Assembly (NCBI GenBank): GCA_037133395.1 | Contig: JBAXOG010000127.1 | Location: 1-14,744 of the forward strand | Origin: CAIZQW01 sp037133395 | GTDB lineage: Bacteria; Verrucomicrobiota; Kiritimatiellia; RFP12; UBA1067 | Direction: 5' to 3' | DNA: 14,744 bases | Part shown: positions 7,720 to 14,171 of the stretch, in pieces | How the letters are laid out: every line of letters begins with the position of its first letter | Numbering within the stretch: position 1 is the first letter of the stretch | Notes under the pieces: model-generated | What the model was told of the DNA's origin: nothing | Databases searched by the model: none | Seen by the model: only the letters and a program-made list of their open reading frames with translations | Program-made: the position numbers and the translations under genes

Positions 7720-8729
7720 AACGTCTCCATAACAGATAATGCGGCGCCTGCGGCACCTGCAAAAAGCGACTCCACGTCAGCAAGTTTATTGGGCAATACC
7801 ACGGCATCCTTCGCCAAGGGTAAGCCATCCAAAGGACGGCAGTAGATTAATTCTTTGCCGATCATCTTTTGAAATAAGTCGTTCCAATAACGCCCCCCGA
7901 CCAATACGCCAGAGATAAAAAAGTGACTTGCAGGTGCATTACGACGACGTGACAAATAATCGTTCATGATTTCAACCTGCCGGAGTAAAGGCTTCAGAAT
8001 AGGTTCGAAATAGGGAGATGCATCCATGGCGTTTTCTTCTAGAAGTTGCTGCACCAAGATCGGGGACAACTGCATTTTAGAAGCCACTTCCTGTTGTACG
8101 TGTGATGAACCCAAAGGGAACTCGCGATAAAGCACGGGGATACGATTTTGAAACGCCACAAGCGTCGTACAGTGAGACGACACGAAAAGAGCAACACTCG
8201 AACCTTCCGTTTTCTCGACAACAGGATGCTGATTAAAGCCATTCATGAGTGCTAACTGGGTGATCTGAAGCGAGCAAGCTGTTGGTGCACGCCCTTCTGG
8301 GAAAAGACGGGCCGCCCACGCGGCTTGAAACTCAGGAATCCCCGCGACCAGATCAGGCATATCCGTCCCAAACGCACGACGGATATCCCGATACTGACAT
8401 TGCTTCTTTTCAGGAATTTCTTCATTCGCGCCTGACGTATGCCTCAAAAAAGACAATTTCGATGTTACCGCCAAAGCCGCAGACGGCGCGCAGAATGGTT
8501 TCGGCAAACTCCAAAATAGAACATTCGGGGAAAGAGCTTCCTCGTTCTGAGGCAATGTGTCCAAAAGATCAAGAATTCCAATTGCCTTGATTTCAATACC
8601 CAGATTTCCCCTCACAAGTCTCACGGCCGGAACGCCTGACAAACCAGACCCCAACTCAATTCCAACAACATCCGTGTACTTCTTTTTAAAAAACTCTGCT
8701 ATGCGCGGTTTTAAACTCAAAGGTTTCAT
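7716..8729 (-). CDS. pilM: PilM-like actin-fold cytoplasmic pilus protein, divergent nucleotide pocket
   Basis: A 337-residue cytoplasmic protein at the head of pilMNOPQT. It has the FtsA/PilM-type plan: a phosphate-1 loop VVGIELGSG (21-29), a mid-protein strand pair ALFVSSHCTTLVAFQNRIP (180-198) followed by YREFPLG, and a C-terminal FFISGVLVGG (270-279) that corresponds to the usual LSGGG loop. PilM binds the PilN tail and nucleotide. The Asp of canonical GIDIGSS is Glu25 here, and the second DIG motif reads FVS (182-184), so nucleotide binding or hydrolysis may be lost. The ATG at 8729 has no Shine-Dalgarno upstream; a sigma-54 promoter predicts transcription from about 8733, so the mRNA may be leaderless. 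No usable ATG/GTG start is seen between 8729 and the GIELGS motif. Confidence 0.8.
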   Translation of the reverse strand: MKPLSLKPRIAEFFKKKYTDVVGIELGSGLSGVPAVRLVRGNLGIEIKAIGILDLLDTLPQNEEALSPNVLFWSLPKPFCAPSAALAVTSKLSFLRHTSGANEEIPEKKQCQYRDIRRAFGTDMPDLVAGIPEFQAAWAARLFPEGRAPTACSLQITQLALMNGFNQHPVVEKTEGSSVALFVSSHCTTLVAFQNRIPVLYREFPLGSSHVQQEVASKMQLSPILVQQLLEENAMDASPYFEPILKPLLRQVEIMNDYLSRRRNAPASHFFISGVLVGGRYWNDLFQKMIGKELIYCRPLDGLPLAKDAVVLPNKLADVESLFAGAAGAALSVMETL

Positions 8730-8744
8730 GTTTAATTAAAAATA

Positions 8745-8759
8745 GCAAAAAACGTGCCA
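8745..8759 (-). promoter_or_regulatory. Sigma-54 (-24/-12) promoter for pilMNOPQT
   Basis: On the minus strand TGGCAC-GTTTT-TTGC (8759 down to 8745) matches the sigma-54 consensus TGGCAC-N5-TTGC at every fixed position, with correct GG-N10-GC spacing. Counting 12 bases past the C at 8745 puts transcription start near 8733, four bases before the pilM ATG. Confidence 0.85.
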
Positions 8760-8822
8760 ACAGCACAAGGGATAGCAAGACGATCAGAGGACGGCTTCCA
8801 AGTAGAACGTAGCTCTCATAAC

Positions 8823-8867
8823 TGCGCAATTGCGATGTTACTTTCGCAAACGTGAAAGCTTTTCGCA
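8823..8867. promoter_or_regulatory. Candidate enhancer-binding site cluster shared by two divergent sigma-54 promoters
   Basis: CGCAATTGCG is a perfect 10-bp palindrome at 8825-8834. It is followed by TTTCGCA at 8842-8848 and again at 8861-8867, giving four TGCG/CGCA half-words in 45 bp. The cluster lies about 90-135 bp upstream of the predicted pilM start and 100-145 bp upstream of the predicted PAS-operon start. That is the usual range for NtrC-type activators of sigma-54. No protein is shown to bind here; this is inference from position and symmetry. Confidence 0.4.
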
Positions 8868-8892
8868 TTAATGAGAAGCCAAGTTGATAATT

Positions 8893-8926
8893 TTAACCGC
8901 AAGAATACCAAAATAGAAACGGTTAA
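8893..8926. promoter_or_regulatory. Inverted repeat TTAACCG...CGGTTAA, possible operator
   Basis: Perfect 7-bp arms at 8893-8899 and 8920-8926 with a 20-bp AT-rich spacer. They lie about 40-75 bp upstream of the predicted start of the PAS operon, between its promoter and the enhancer-like cluster. It could be an operator or a DNA-bending site; function unknown. Confidence 0.3.
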
Positions 8927-8941
8927 GCAGCTTACATTCTC

Positions 8942-8956
8942 TGGCACATTTTATGC
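8942..8956 (+). promoter_or_regulatory. Sigma-54 (-24/-12) promoter for the PAS/minor-pilin operon
   Basis: TGGCAC-ATTTT-ATGC matches the consensus TGGCAC-N5-TTGC except for one non-critical base; the invariant GG and GC are correctly spaced. The predicted transcription start is near 8968, three bases before the ATG at 8971. Confidence 0.8.
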
Positions 8957-8970
8957 TTTAATAACGATAT

Positions 8971-10038
8971 ATGAATAATAATACCCTTTTATCATCTCGA
9001 ACAATTAAAATTGACATACGCCCTCTTGCGTACGACATAAACAATACGAAGCGGGGTAAACGTTTGACGCGCGAGCAGGACTTGTTAAGTCAGATTGATT
9101 ACAGGTTTTTGTTTGATCGCGCTTACGACGCCATTTTACTGACCGATTCAGACGGTCACATTCTTACGTGGAACAATCGAGCCGTGGAGTTTTTCGGCTA
9201 CACGGAAGAAGAGCTTTCGCAATTGTGCCTTAAAGAGGTGGTTGCCGGGCTTAATGATATGCTTCTCGCGACTATTCGGGAGACGATACAGCGGGGGCAG
9301 CACATGCGGATTCAGGCCTTTTGCTTACTCAAAAGCGGCGATATGAATGCCGTCGAGATCGTCATTGCGGGAAACGGGTTAAAAGAGCCCCACCGTTTTT
9401 GTTGCCTCATCAAGAACATACAGTCCCGTTGGCAGACCGAACAGAACCTTAATTCAGCTTATCACGCTATGGATAACACTGACTCTGGCATCGGCATTGT
9501 CAACATGAACGGTATCATCATTTATTCAAACCGTATGATGACTAAATTACTTGCGGAGGGCGACGAATCAGCCGTCCTTGGGAAAAAACTCTCTTTTTGG
9601 TTTGACGATCAGATCGTTGTTGAACCCCTTCTGAAACAGATTGCAAATCGCGAGTGCTGGTCTGGGGAATATAGCATTCTCCTGGGGCAAAAGAGCTGTT
9701 GCTTCAGCCTTTCCGCAGTCCCAGACATCAACGCCGACAATGAACTCGCGGGTATGGTTCTTTCGATTCGAGACATTGCTGACCGCCGCCGCATGGAGAT
9801 TGTCGAACAACAGGCAGCCCGGAACCAAACCGTTTTGGAAAGTTTGGGCTCCATTTGTCTTTCACTGACGCAGCCAACGACTGTCCTATTAACCAGTATC
9901 GAACTCCTCAAAATGGAAACCGGCATTGATGAAACTCAGCGACGAGAGATGATCTCACTCTGTTACGATACGGTACTTGAGATGCGCGAACAATTGGTGA
10001 AGATGAACAGCCGCTGTGCAGAAAAAAACTCCCCTTGA
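8971..10038 (+). CDS. PAS-PAS regulator with histidine-less HisKA/DHp-like C-terminal hairpin
   Basis: A 355-residue soluble protein with no membrane segment. PAS domain 1 is about residues 44-150 (FDRAYDAILLTDSDGHILTW, FFGYTEEEL). PAS domain 2 is about 160-270 (TDSGIGIVNMNGIIIYSNR ... VLSIRDIADRRRM). The C-terminus (284-346) has the layout of a DHp dimerisation hairpin: LSLTQPTTVLLTSIELL, a turn, then ETQ...MISLCYDTVLEMREQLVKM. In histidine kinases a His lies five residues before the Pro; here that residue is Leu297 (Pro302). The protein ends there, without an ATPase domain, so it cannot be a normal kinase. It probably senses a signal and docks to a kinase or regulator partner. Start: ATG at 8971 has no Shine-Dalgarno and sits 3 nt after the predicted sigma-54 start; a TTG at 9064 (residue 32) with GGGG 7 nt upstream is the alternative. 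First gene of the plus-strand operon. Confidence 0.75.
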   Translation: MNNNTLLSSRTIKIDIRPLAYDINNTKRGKRLTREQDLLSQIDYRFLFDRAYDAILLTDSDGHILTWNNRAVEFFGYTEEELSQLCLKEVVAGLNDMLLATIRETIQRGQHMRIQAFCLLKSGDMNAVEIVIAGNGLKEPHRFCCLIKNIQSRWQTEQNLNSAYHAMDNTDSGIGIVNMNGIIIYSNRMMTKLLAEGDESAVLGKKLSFWFDDQIVVEPLLKQIANRECWSGEYSILLGQKSCCFSLSAVPDINADNELAGMVLSIRDIADRRRMEIVEQQAARNQTVLESLGSICLSLTQPTTVLLTSIELLKMETGIDETQRREMISLCYDTVLEMREQLVKMNSRCAEKNSP

Positions 10039-10091
10039 ACATATGAATTTTTCGTGAGCATATACGCAGGTCAATCGAAAAGAGTCGTTGG

Positions 10092-10481
10092 ATGTTAAAC
10101 AGTGCTAAAAGGTCTACGTTACGCAATCGGGCTGGCTTCACGATGATCGAAGTCGTTATTGGCTCGGCGATCTTGGTGATTGTTTTCCTTGCGATGCTTG
10201 GTTCCGTTTCAACCTCACGCAAGATTCAGTCCTTCACTGAAAATCGATTGTGGAGTCTCCACGTCGCGCGTCAGGCCCTCGAGGAATACGGTGCGCTGGC
10301 GTATGATTCCCCAGCCTTCGCCGTAGGAACAAAAACGAACGGAAGAGCGATCTGTACCGTCAGTGTTTTGAGTGGCGAAACAACTAAGAATGTTACCGTG
10401 GTCGTCAATTGGATTGAGCCTGACAGGCGGACTAATTCAATTTCCCTGACGTCATACTTCAGTAGGAGTTTGCACAAATGA
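10092..10481 (+). CDS. Minor prepilin, PilV/GspI-like
   Basis: A 129-residue prepilin. The basic leader ends at Gly15, and the helix starts F16-T-M-I-E20-V with the conserved Glu at +5, followed by VVIGSAILVIVFLAML. Prepilin peptidase would cut after Gly15 and methylate Phe16. The body (ENRLWSLHVARQALEEYGAL...) fits minor pilins of the PilV/GspI group, which form the initiation tip of the pilus. It follows the PAS regulator by 53 bp and overlaps the next prepilin by ATGA, so translation is coupled. The ribosome site before the ATG at 10092 is weak (AGAG, 7 nt). Assignment to I/V is from the I-J-K order of the three neighbours. Confidence 0.82.
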   Translation: MLNSAKRSTLRNRAGFTMIEVVIGSAILVIVFLAMLGSVSTSRKIQSFTENRLWSLHVARQALEEYGALAYDSPAFAVGTKTNGRAICTVSVLSGETTKNVTVVVNWIEPDRRTNSISLTSYFSRSLHK

Positions 10482-10987
10482 AGATTATTATACAGATACG
10501 CCGTCGAGGGCGACGCGGATACACACTCACGGAAGTGTTGCTGGCTTCCTCTATATCGCTGACGGTCGTAGCTGTTACGATGGGAATTTACATCGGTATT
10601 TTTAAATCATGGCGCGGTATTGAGCAGCGCATGCAGGCGGATCGCGACGTGAACATTGCAATGAGTCGTATGGTTTACGGTATGGGTGATCGCAGCGGTC
10701 TTCGAACGGCATCAAATGTCACAATAGTCACCAACACACCAAGCGGCGGCTGGACGTTGACATACGGAACCGGCTCGGAGGTACCACAAACAAACAGCAT
10801 CGTCTATTCCTCAACAACCAAAACGCTGGTGTTTAACCCGGGATCGCAAATCCTAGGAAGGGACATTTCCGCCGCAATACTTAACGTGCAGGCGCATTCG
10901 TTAATCGTCACGCTGCGGGTTAACCGAGTGGATGGAACTTTGCAAGTCCAGAGAGAGGTAGGTTCTCGGATATTTTGGCGCAATTGA
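10478..10987 (+). CDS. Minor prepilin, PilW/GspJ-like
   Basis: A 169-residue prepilin. A strongly basic leader (RRRGRRG) ends at Gly14, followed by Y15-T-L-T-E19-V with Glu at +5 and the hydrophobic helix LLASSISLTVVAVTMGIYIGIF. The C-terminal body is beta-rich (SNVTIVTNTPSGGWTLTYG, LIVTLRVNRVDGTLQVQREV), as in the PilW/GspJ minor pseudopilins. Its ATG overlaps the stop of the preceding prepilin by ATGA. The next gene begins within about 25 bp. It probably forms a tip complex with the neighbouring prepilins at the inner membrane. Confidence 0.82.
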   Translation: MKIIIQIRRRGRRGYTLTEVLLASSISLTVVAVTMGIYIGIFKSWRGIEQRMQADRDVNIAMSRMVYGMGDRSGLRTASNVTIVTNTPSGGWTLTYGTGSEVPQTNSIVYSSTTKTLVFNPGSQILGRDISAAILNVQAHSLIVTLRVNRVDGTLQVQREVGSRIFWRN

Positions 10988-10990
10988 GCA

Positions 10991-12277
10991 TTGGAAAAGG
11001 AGGTTGATTATATTAACACAAGACCAGTAGAGTTGAACAGTAAACGCACCGGATCAACGATGATCGTTGTGATGGGGATGACGCTGCTGGGAACTTTGGC
11101 GGCTGGCTCCATCATATCAAGCGTTTTGGCTCGGTTGAATCAGGGCGACAAACAAGTCTGCCTGGAACAAGCTTTTTATATTGCTTCGGCAGGGGCTGAA
11201 CGAGCAGCAACCTTCGTAGCTGCTGGCAATGAAACATCGACAACCCTGAATGGAACCCTCGGCACAGGTAGTTATGTGGCTACAATTGTGGCCACGCAAG
11301 GCTCAGGCGGTGAGTTTAATTTTGACGTCACTTCGGTGGGTACCGTAAAAGGGGTTAACCACACCGTCACTTTGCATGGTCTGCGGCGTGTCAGTTGGGC
11401 CCGGTACGCGCTTTGGTATGACTCCGAGGCGCTTACGCTCTGGATGGGCGCTGGCGAGAAATTCGGCGGCCGGGTTTACTCCAAACCCCAATTACGTTTC
11501 GACAACACTGATCTTGCAACCAAGGGCCAAGTCCGCTTCTCCGATCAGGTCTGGTCTGGGGCATCCAGCATCACATTGGCAACCGGCACAGCCCCCGTTT
11601 TCGAAAAGGGCCTGGCGCTCAGCGCAACAATGGAAACCATGGCATCGGTAGACTTCTCGTCTCTATTGACGGTAGCCAAGGCGGCGGGGCTAGTGCTGGA
11701 GGGCCCGACGACGATGGTGCTCGACGGCACGACCATGAAAATCACGAACACCCGTAAAAAATGGTCCGATAAGGTTGTATCGATTCCTGCTAACGGCACG
11801 GTCTACGTCAAGACGGCCACCAGCGGGAAAGGTACTAAGACCGGGGACATCACCGTGTCGGCCCCGAATGGACTGGGCAGCCGGCTGACCCTCGTATCCG
11901 ATAATGATATTAATATTGTCGACCATGTCCGATACAAAACAAACCCGCAGACCGACCCCGCCTCCACGGATGCGCTCGGACTGATCGCGAAACACGATGT
12001 CGTTGTTCAGCCCGACGCGCCCGATGACGTGGATATTTATGCGCATATTATTTGCCAGACAGGCGGGTTTGGAGTGCAAGATTACAGCACAGGGTCGTAT
12101 CGCGGCAATCTGAACGTCTACGGCGGGATCGTCAACCTTGTGCGAAACGCTGTCGGACAAATCGGCAGATCAGGGTATTCGAAAAACTATATCTTTGACG
12201 TTCGGTTTGCAAAAACGCCGCCACCCAATTACCCCGTCGTGACCGATGAACTTGAATGGACGGAGTGGGACGGATGA
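10991..12277 (+). CDS. PilX/GspK-like minor pilin with DUF4900-type beta domain; probable ATT start at 11012
   Basis: Open frame of 428 codons from TTG 10991. A membrane helix follows a basic stretch (KRTGSTMIVVMGMTLLGTLAAGS). Gly precedes S-T-M-I-V, so it resembles a class III helix but lacks Glu at +5, as GspK does. The rest is a large beta-rich domain: ARYALWYDSEAL, FGGRVYSKPQLRFDN, LGLIAKHDVVVQ, NLNVYGGIVNLVRNAVGQIG, SGYSKNYIFDVRF, PPNYPVV. This is the layout I associate with DUF4900/PilX-like proteins of type IV pilus loci. Start: TTG 10991 has no good ribosome site, whereas AAAAGGAGG ends at 11003, and 8 nt later the in-frame codon is ATT (11012), giving 421 residues. No ATG/GTG lies in frame near that site. 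The stop overlaps the next gene's start by ATGA. Third in I-J-K-like order, so probably a pilus tip component. Confidence 0.75.
   Translation: MEKEVDYINTRPVELNSKRTGSTMIVVMGMTLLGTLAAGSIISSVLARLNQGDKQVCLEQAFYIASAGAERAATFVAAGNETSTTLNGTLGTGSYVATIVATQGSGGEFNFDVTSVGTVKGVNHTVTLHGLRRVSWARYALWYDSEALTLWMGAGEKFGGRVYSKPQLRFDNTDLATKGQVRFSDQVWSGASSITLATGTAPVFEKGLALSATMETMASVDFSSLLTVAKAAGLVLEGPTTMVLDGTTMKITNTRKKWSDKVVSIPANGTVYVKTATSGKGTKTGDITVSAPNGLGSRLTLVSDNDINIVDHVRYKTNPQTDPASTDALGLIAKHDVVVQPDAPDDVDIYAHIICQTGGFGVQDYSTGSYRGNLNVYGGIVNLVRNAVGQIGRSGYSKNYIFDVRFAKTPPPNYPVVTDELEWTEWDG
10996..11014 (+). promoter_or_regulatory. Strong Shine-Dalgarno positioned for an ATT start codon
   Basis: AAAAGGAGG (10995-11003) is the best ribosome site in the plus-strand operon. 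Eight bases later the open frame reads ATT AAC ACA. A TTG immediately after the site (11004) is out of frame and meets a stop after eight codons. This site therefore argues for initiation at ATT 11012. Confidence 0.5.
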
Positions 12278-12615
12278 AAACTTTTTATCGTTACTGGGTC
12301 TTGTTGCTGCTTTTAGGGTGTGGCAAAGAGGCGCCACGCCAGCCTGATCAACGTATTTACTATCCGGCTCTCAACGAGTCTCCTCCTCCTCCGTGGCCTG
12401 AACCGCCGCCACGCTCCGATGTGATTCCCCAACCATCGGACACTACGCCAAGTATCATCACCGGCGACCGATGGATCGACCGGATGGATGAGCATGAAAA
12501 ACTGATCAAGAGTTTGAGGGAATATTCAGCCTCAGCAGCCCCGGGCGACCCCTTTGCCTTGACAGAGAAGGAGATTATTGAACTTTCAAAACTCGAAGAT
12601 GTCCGAATTAACTGA
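12274..12615 (+). CDS. Small proline-rich lipoprotein
   Basis: A 113-residue lipoprotein starting at ATG 12274, which overlaps the previous stop by ATGA; an upstream in-frame ATG (12256) would put six extra residues ahead of the signal peptide and is less likely. The signal peptide MKTFYRYWVLLLLLGCGKE has a clear lipobox (L-L-G-C) with Cys16. The residue after Cys is Gly, so outer-membrane sorting is possible. A proline-rich spacer follows (SPPPPWPEPPPRSD, about 38-58), then a charged helical tail with DRWIDRMDEHEKLIKSLREY and LTEKEIIELSKLEDVRI. No family recognised. The spacer-plus-helix plan suggests a tether or adaptor in the periplasm; position in the pilus operon suggests it serves the pilus. 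Confidence 0.75.
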   Translation: MKTFYRYWVLLLLLGCGKEAPRQPDQRIYYPALNESPPPPWPEPPPRSDVIPQPSDTTPSIITGDRWIDRMDEHEKLIKSLREYSASAAPGDPFALTEKEIIELSKLEDVRIN

Positions 12616-12624
12616 GGAAATAAT

Positions 12625-13005
12625 ATGGGATTAATGGACTTTTTTAGCAAAAAGAAGCCGGATAACAAACAGCCTACAGCCGTTGAGTATGTCGAATGGA
12701 TGTTGAAATACATGGTGCGCACGTCACGTACCGAACTGGTCATTGACACCCGACGACCTGTGCTTGGAAATGTTTCAACCCCACAACTTGATGCTCCTCC
12801 TTGCATACCTGATGCGCGTGCTGTCGTCAACCGATTAAAGATTCTCGCAGGGATCAACCCGATGAGCAGGCAGCCTACATCAACGGGGACGGTTTTTCAT
12901 CGGCCGCGAACGCATGATACCGTATATGTCTCCACCCAATTTCAAGACGATGCTGAAAAGACCCTTTGTACCATTCGTCTGAATATACGGAACAACCGTG
13001 TATGA
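12625..13005 (+). CDS. Stand-alone GspE/PilB N2-domain-like protein without ATPase core
   Basis: A 126-residue soluble protein. After a short lead (MGLMDFFSKKKPD) the sequence AVEYVEWMLKYMVRTSRTELVID (19-41) lines up with the start of the N2 domain in assembly ATPases (PVVRLVN..L..AI...ASDIHIEP). ARAVVNRLKILAGINPMSRQ (65-82) lines up with the V..R.K..A.LD...RR segment, and TVYVSTQFQDDAEKTLCTIRL (99-119) with the VD.R.ST.P...GE....R segment that closes N2. The protein stops just where the Walker A domain would begin, so it cannot hydrolyse ATP. It may be a decoy or adaptor that contacts PilB/PilT or PilM partners. The similarity is by eye and moderate. Start: GAGGA lies 6 nt before ATG 12625; 9 bp after the lipoprotein gene. 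Confidence 0.6.
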   Translation: MGLMDFFSKKKPDNKQPTAVEYVEWMLKYMVRTSRTELVIDTRRPVLGNVSTPQLDAPPCIPDARAVVNRLKILAGINPMSRQPTSTGTVFHRPRTHDTVYVSTQFQDDAEKTLCTIRLNIRNNRV

Positions 13006-13038
13006 TTTTTACCTCTACGGTACGCAGGTAATTTACAC

Positions 13039-14100
13039 ATGGCAAACATTCCTTTAAATGATGCGTTTCGTCTTGTCCGCGAATTTGGCCTGCTGATTAA
13101 TCAAGTCTCTGTTTATGGCATAGCCCACAAAGTCATCGAGGGACAAGCCGTTGCTTTCTTTAACAGTTTGATACAACTTGTGACGCGTTATGCGGGTGTT
13201 GAATTTTCTATTCAAGGAGAAAAACTAGCTGTTAACGGCTCATCTGACGGCATCGATCAAATGACGATGCGAAACTTAAAAGAAAAGATGATGCTACAAA
13301 AATTGCCCAATATCGCTTTTTTACCGATACTCACACAATGCGAGTTCCTCACGTTTCTTTCTTATTTGGGGACTCCTCCTGTCAAAATTCAAGAACAGGG
13401 TGGATTTGCAGTACTCCTTAAAGAGGCAAATATCAAAGGCATTCGTATTGATCATGTTGTTGTCAAGTATGTCAGCGCAAAAACAATGTCAAGAGCGCCT
13501 GCTCCCAATGCATGGATAATTGGAGAAAAAACAGCAGAAAAACCTGTTGACCCTTCGCAACTTGTACTCGCGCAAGGACGCATACGTCGGAAGCAAGTCC
13601 AAGCCGAATTAGATTCTCTGCTCTCCGAAGTCGCGCAACTGATTTCAAGCAATAGTGATCCTGAAAGCGAAGAACAGAACCAAAAAGTGGTCGTGAAACT
13701 CCGCTCTATTCGTGACACCTTACGTAAAGCAAGCACTCCCTCTAAAGAGCATATTTTAACTCTACATGGACAATCCAATCACCCTGCCTCAGAAATAATT
13801 CGAACAGATGGCCTTGCACAGAAACTTCAACCGCTTAGACTGACACATAAAGAATATATGGAACGCTATGCGGAGTTAACGCAAGAAATTGCACAGCCAC
13901 TCACCGTCACGAATGGTGTGATTGAATTACTGCGAAAAGGACAAGCCGGATCATTAAATGAGACGCAAACGCAATTCCTCAATTTAGCTCTTGATAGCGT
14001 AGATCGCGTCAATCAACTTATCAAATATATGCACACCCTCTCTGGCGAACCCGAGTCTTATCTGCCAGATGCGAAAATCGTAAAAGAAACATACATCTAA
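13039..14100 (+). CDS. Unknown protein with C-terminal histidine-less DHp-like hairpin
   Basis: A 353-residue soluble protein, last gene of the plus operon, 33 bp after its neighbour. Residues 1-145 form a domain I do not recognise by name (LVREFGLLINQVSVYGIAHKVI ... VEFSIQGEKLAVNG ... LPNIAFLPILTQCEFLTFLSYL); its GLL..Q..VYG..H opening recalls N-terminal domains seen in front of signalling modules. A charged helical linker (180-235) follows. The C-terminus (275-335) is a DHp-like hairpin: ELTQEIAQPLTVTNGVIELL, turn, NETQTQFLNLALDSVDRVNQLIKYM. The position of the kinase phospho-histidine is Gln282 (Pro287 + QPLTV), and there is no ATPase domain. It aligns with the tail of the PAS protein that opens the operon (QPxTV...IELL...ETQ...D.V). 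Probably a phosphotransfer-incompetent dimerisation or docking module. The ribosome site is weak. Confidence 0.7.
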   Translation: MANIPLNDAFRLVREFGLLINQVSVYGIAHKVIEGQAVAFFNSLIQLVTRYAGVEFSIQGEKLAVNGSSDGIDQMTMRNLKEKMMLQKLPNIAFLPILTQCEFLTFLSYLGTPPVKIQEQGGFAVLLKEANIKGIRIDHVVVKYVSAKTMSRAPAPNAWIIGEKTAEKPVDPSQLVLAQGRIRRKQVQAELDSLLSEVAQLISSNSDPESEEQNQKVVVKLRSIRDTLRKASTPSKEHILTLHGQSNHPASEIIRTDGLAQKLQPLRLTHKEYMERYAELTQEIAQPLTVTNGVIELLRKGQAGSLNETQTQFLNLALDSVDRVNQLIKYMHTLSGEPESYLPDAKIVKETYI

Positions 14101-14119
14101 CGGGTCTATAAAAGCAAGA

Positions 14120-14145
14120 AAGGACGTGGATTAATCCTCGTCCTT
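14120..14145. terminator. Hairpin terminator between convergent genes
   Basis: AAGGACG (14120-14126) pairs with CGTCCTT (14139-14145), and GGAT pairs with ATCC inside, with one T-T mismatch and a 2-nt loop. Read on the minus strand it is followed by TTCTTGCTTTT, so it best serves the pilin gene. On the plus strand only a weak tail follows, so termination of the long operon may be partial. Confidence 0.6.
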
Positions 14146-14171
14146 AACTTGTCAAAATTCAGCTTAAAAGC

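Noticed and set aside
12256..12273. Upstream ATG as start of the lipoprotein
   Set aside because: It would put six residues ahead of a well-formed lipoprotein signal peptide; ATG 12274 overlaps the previous stop by ATGA, as other genes here do.
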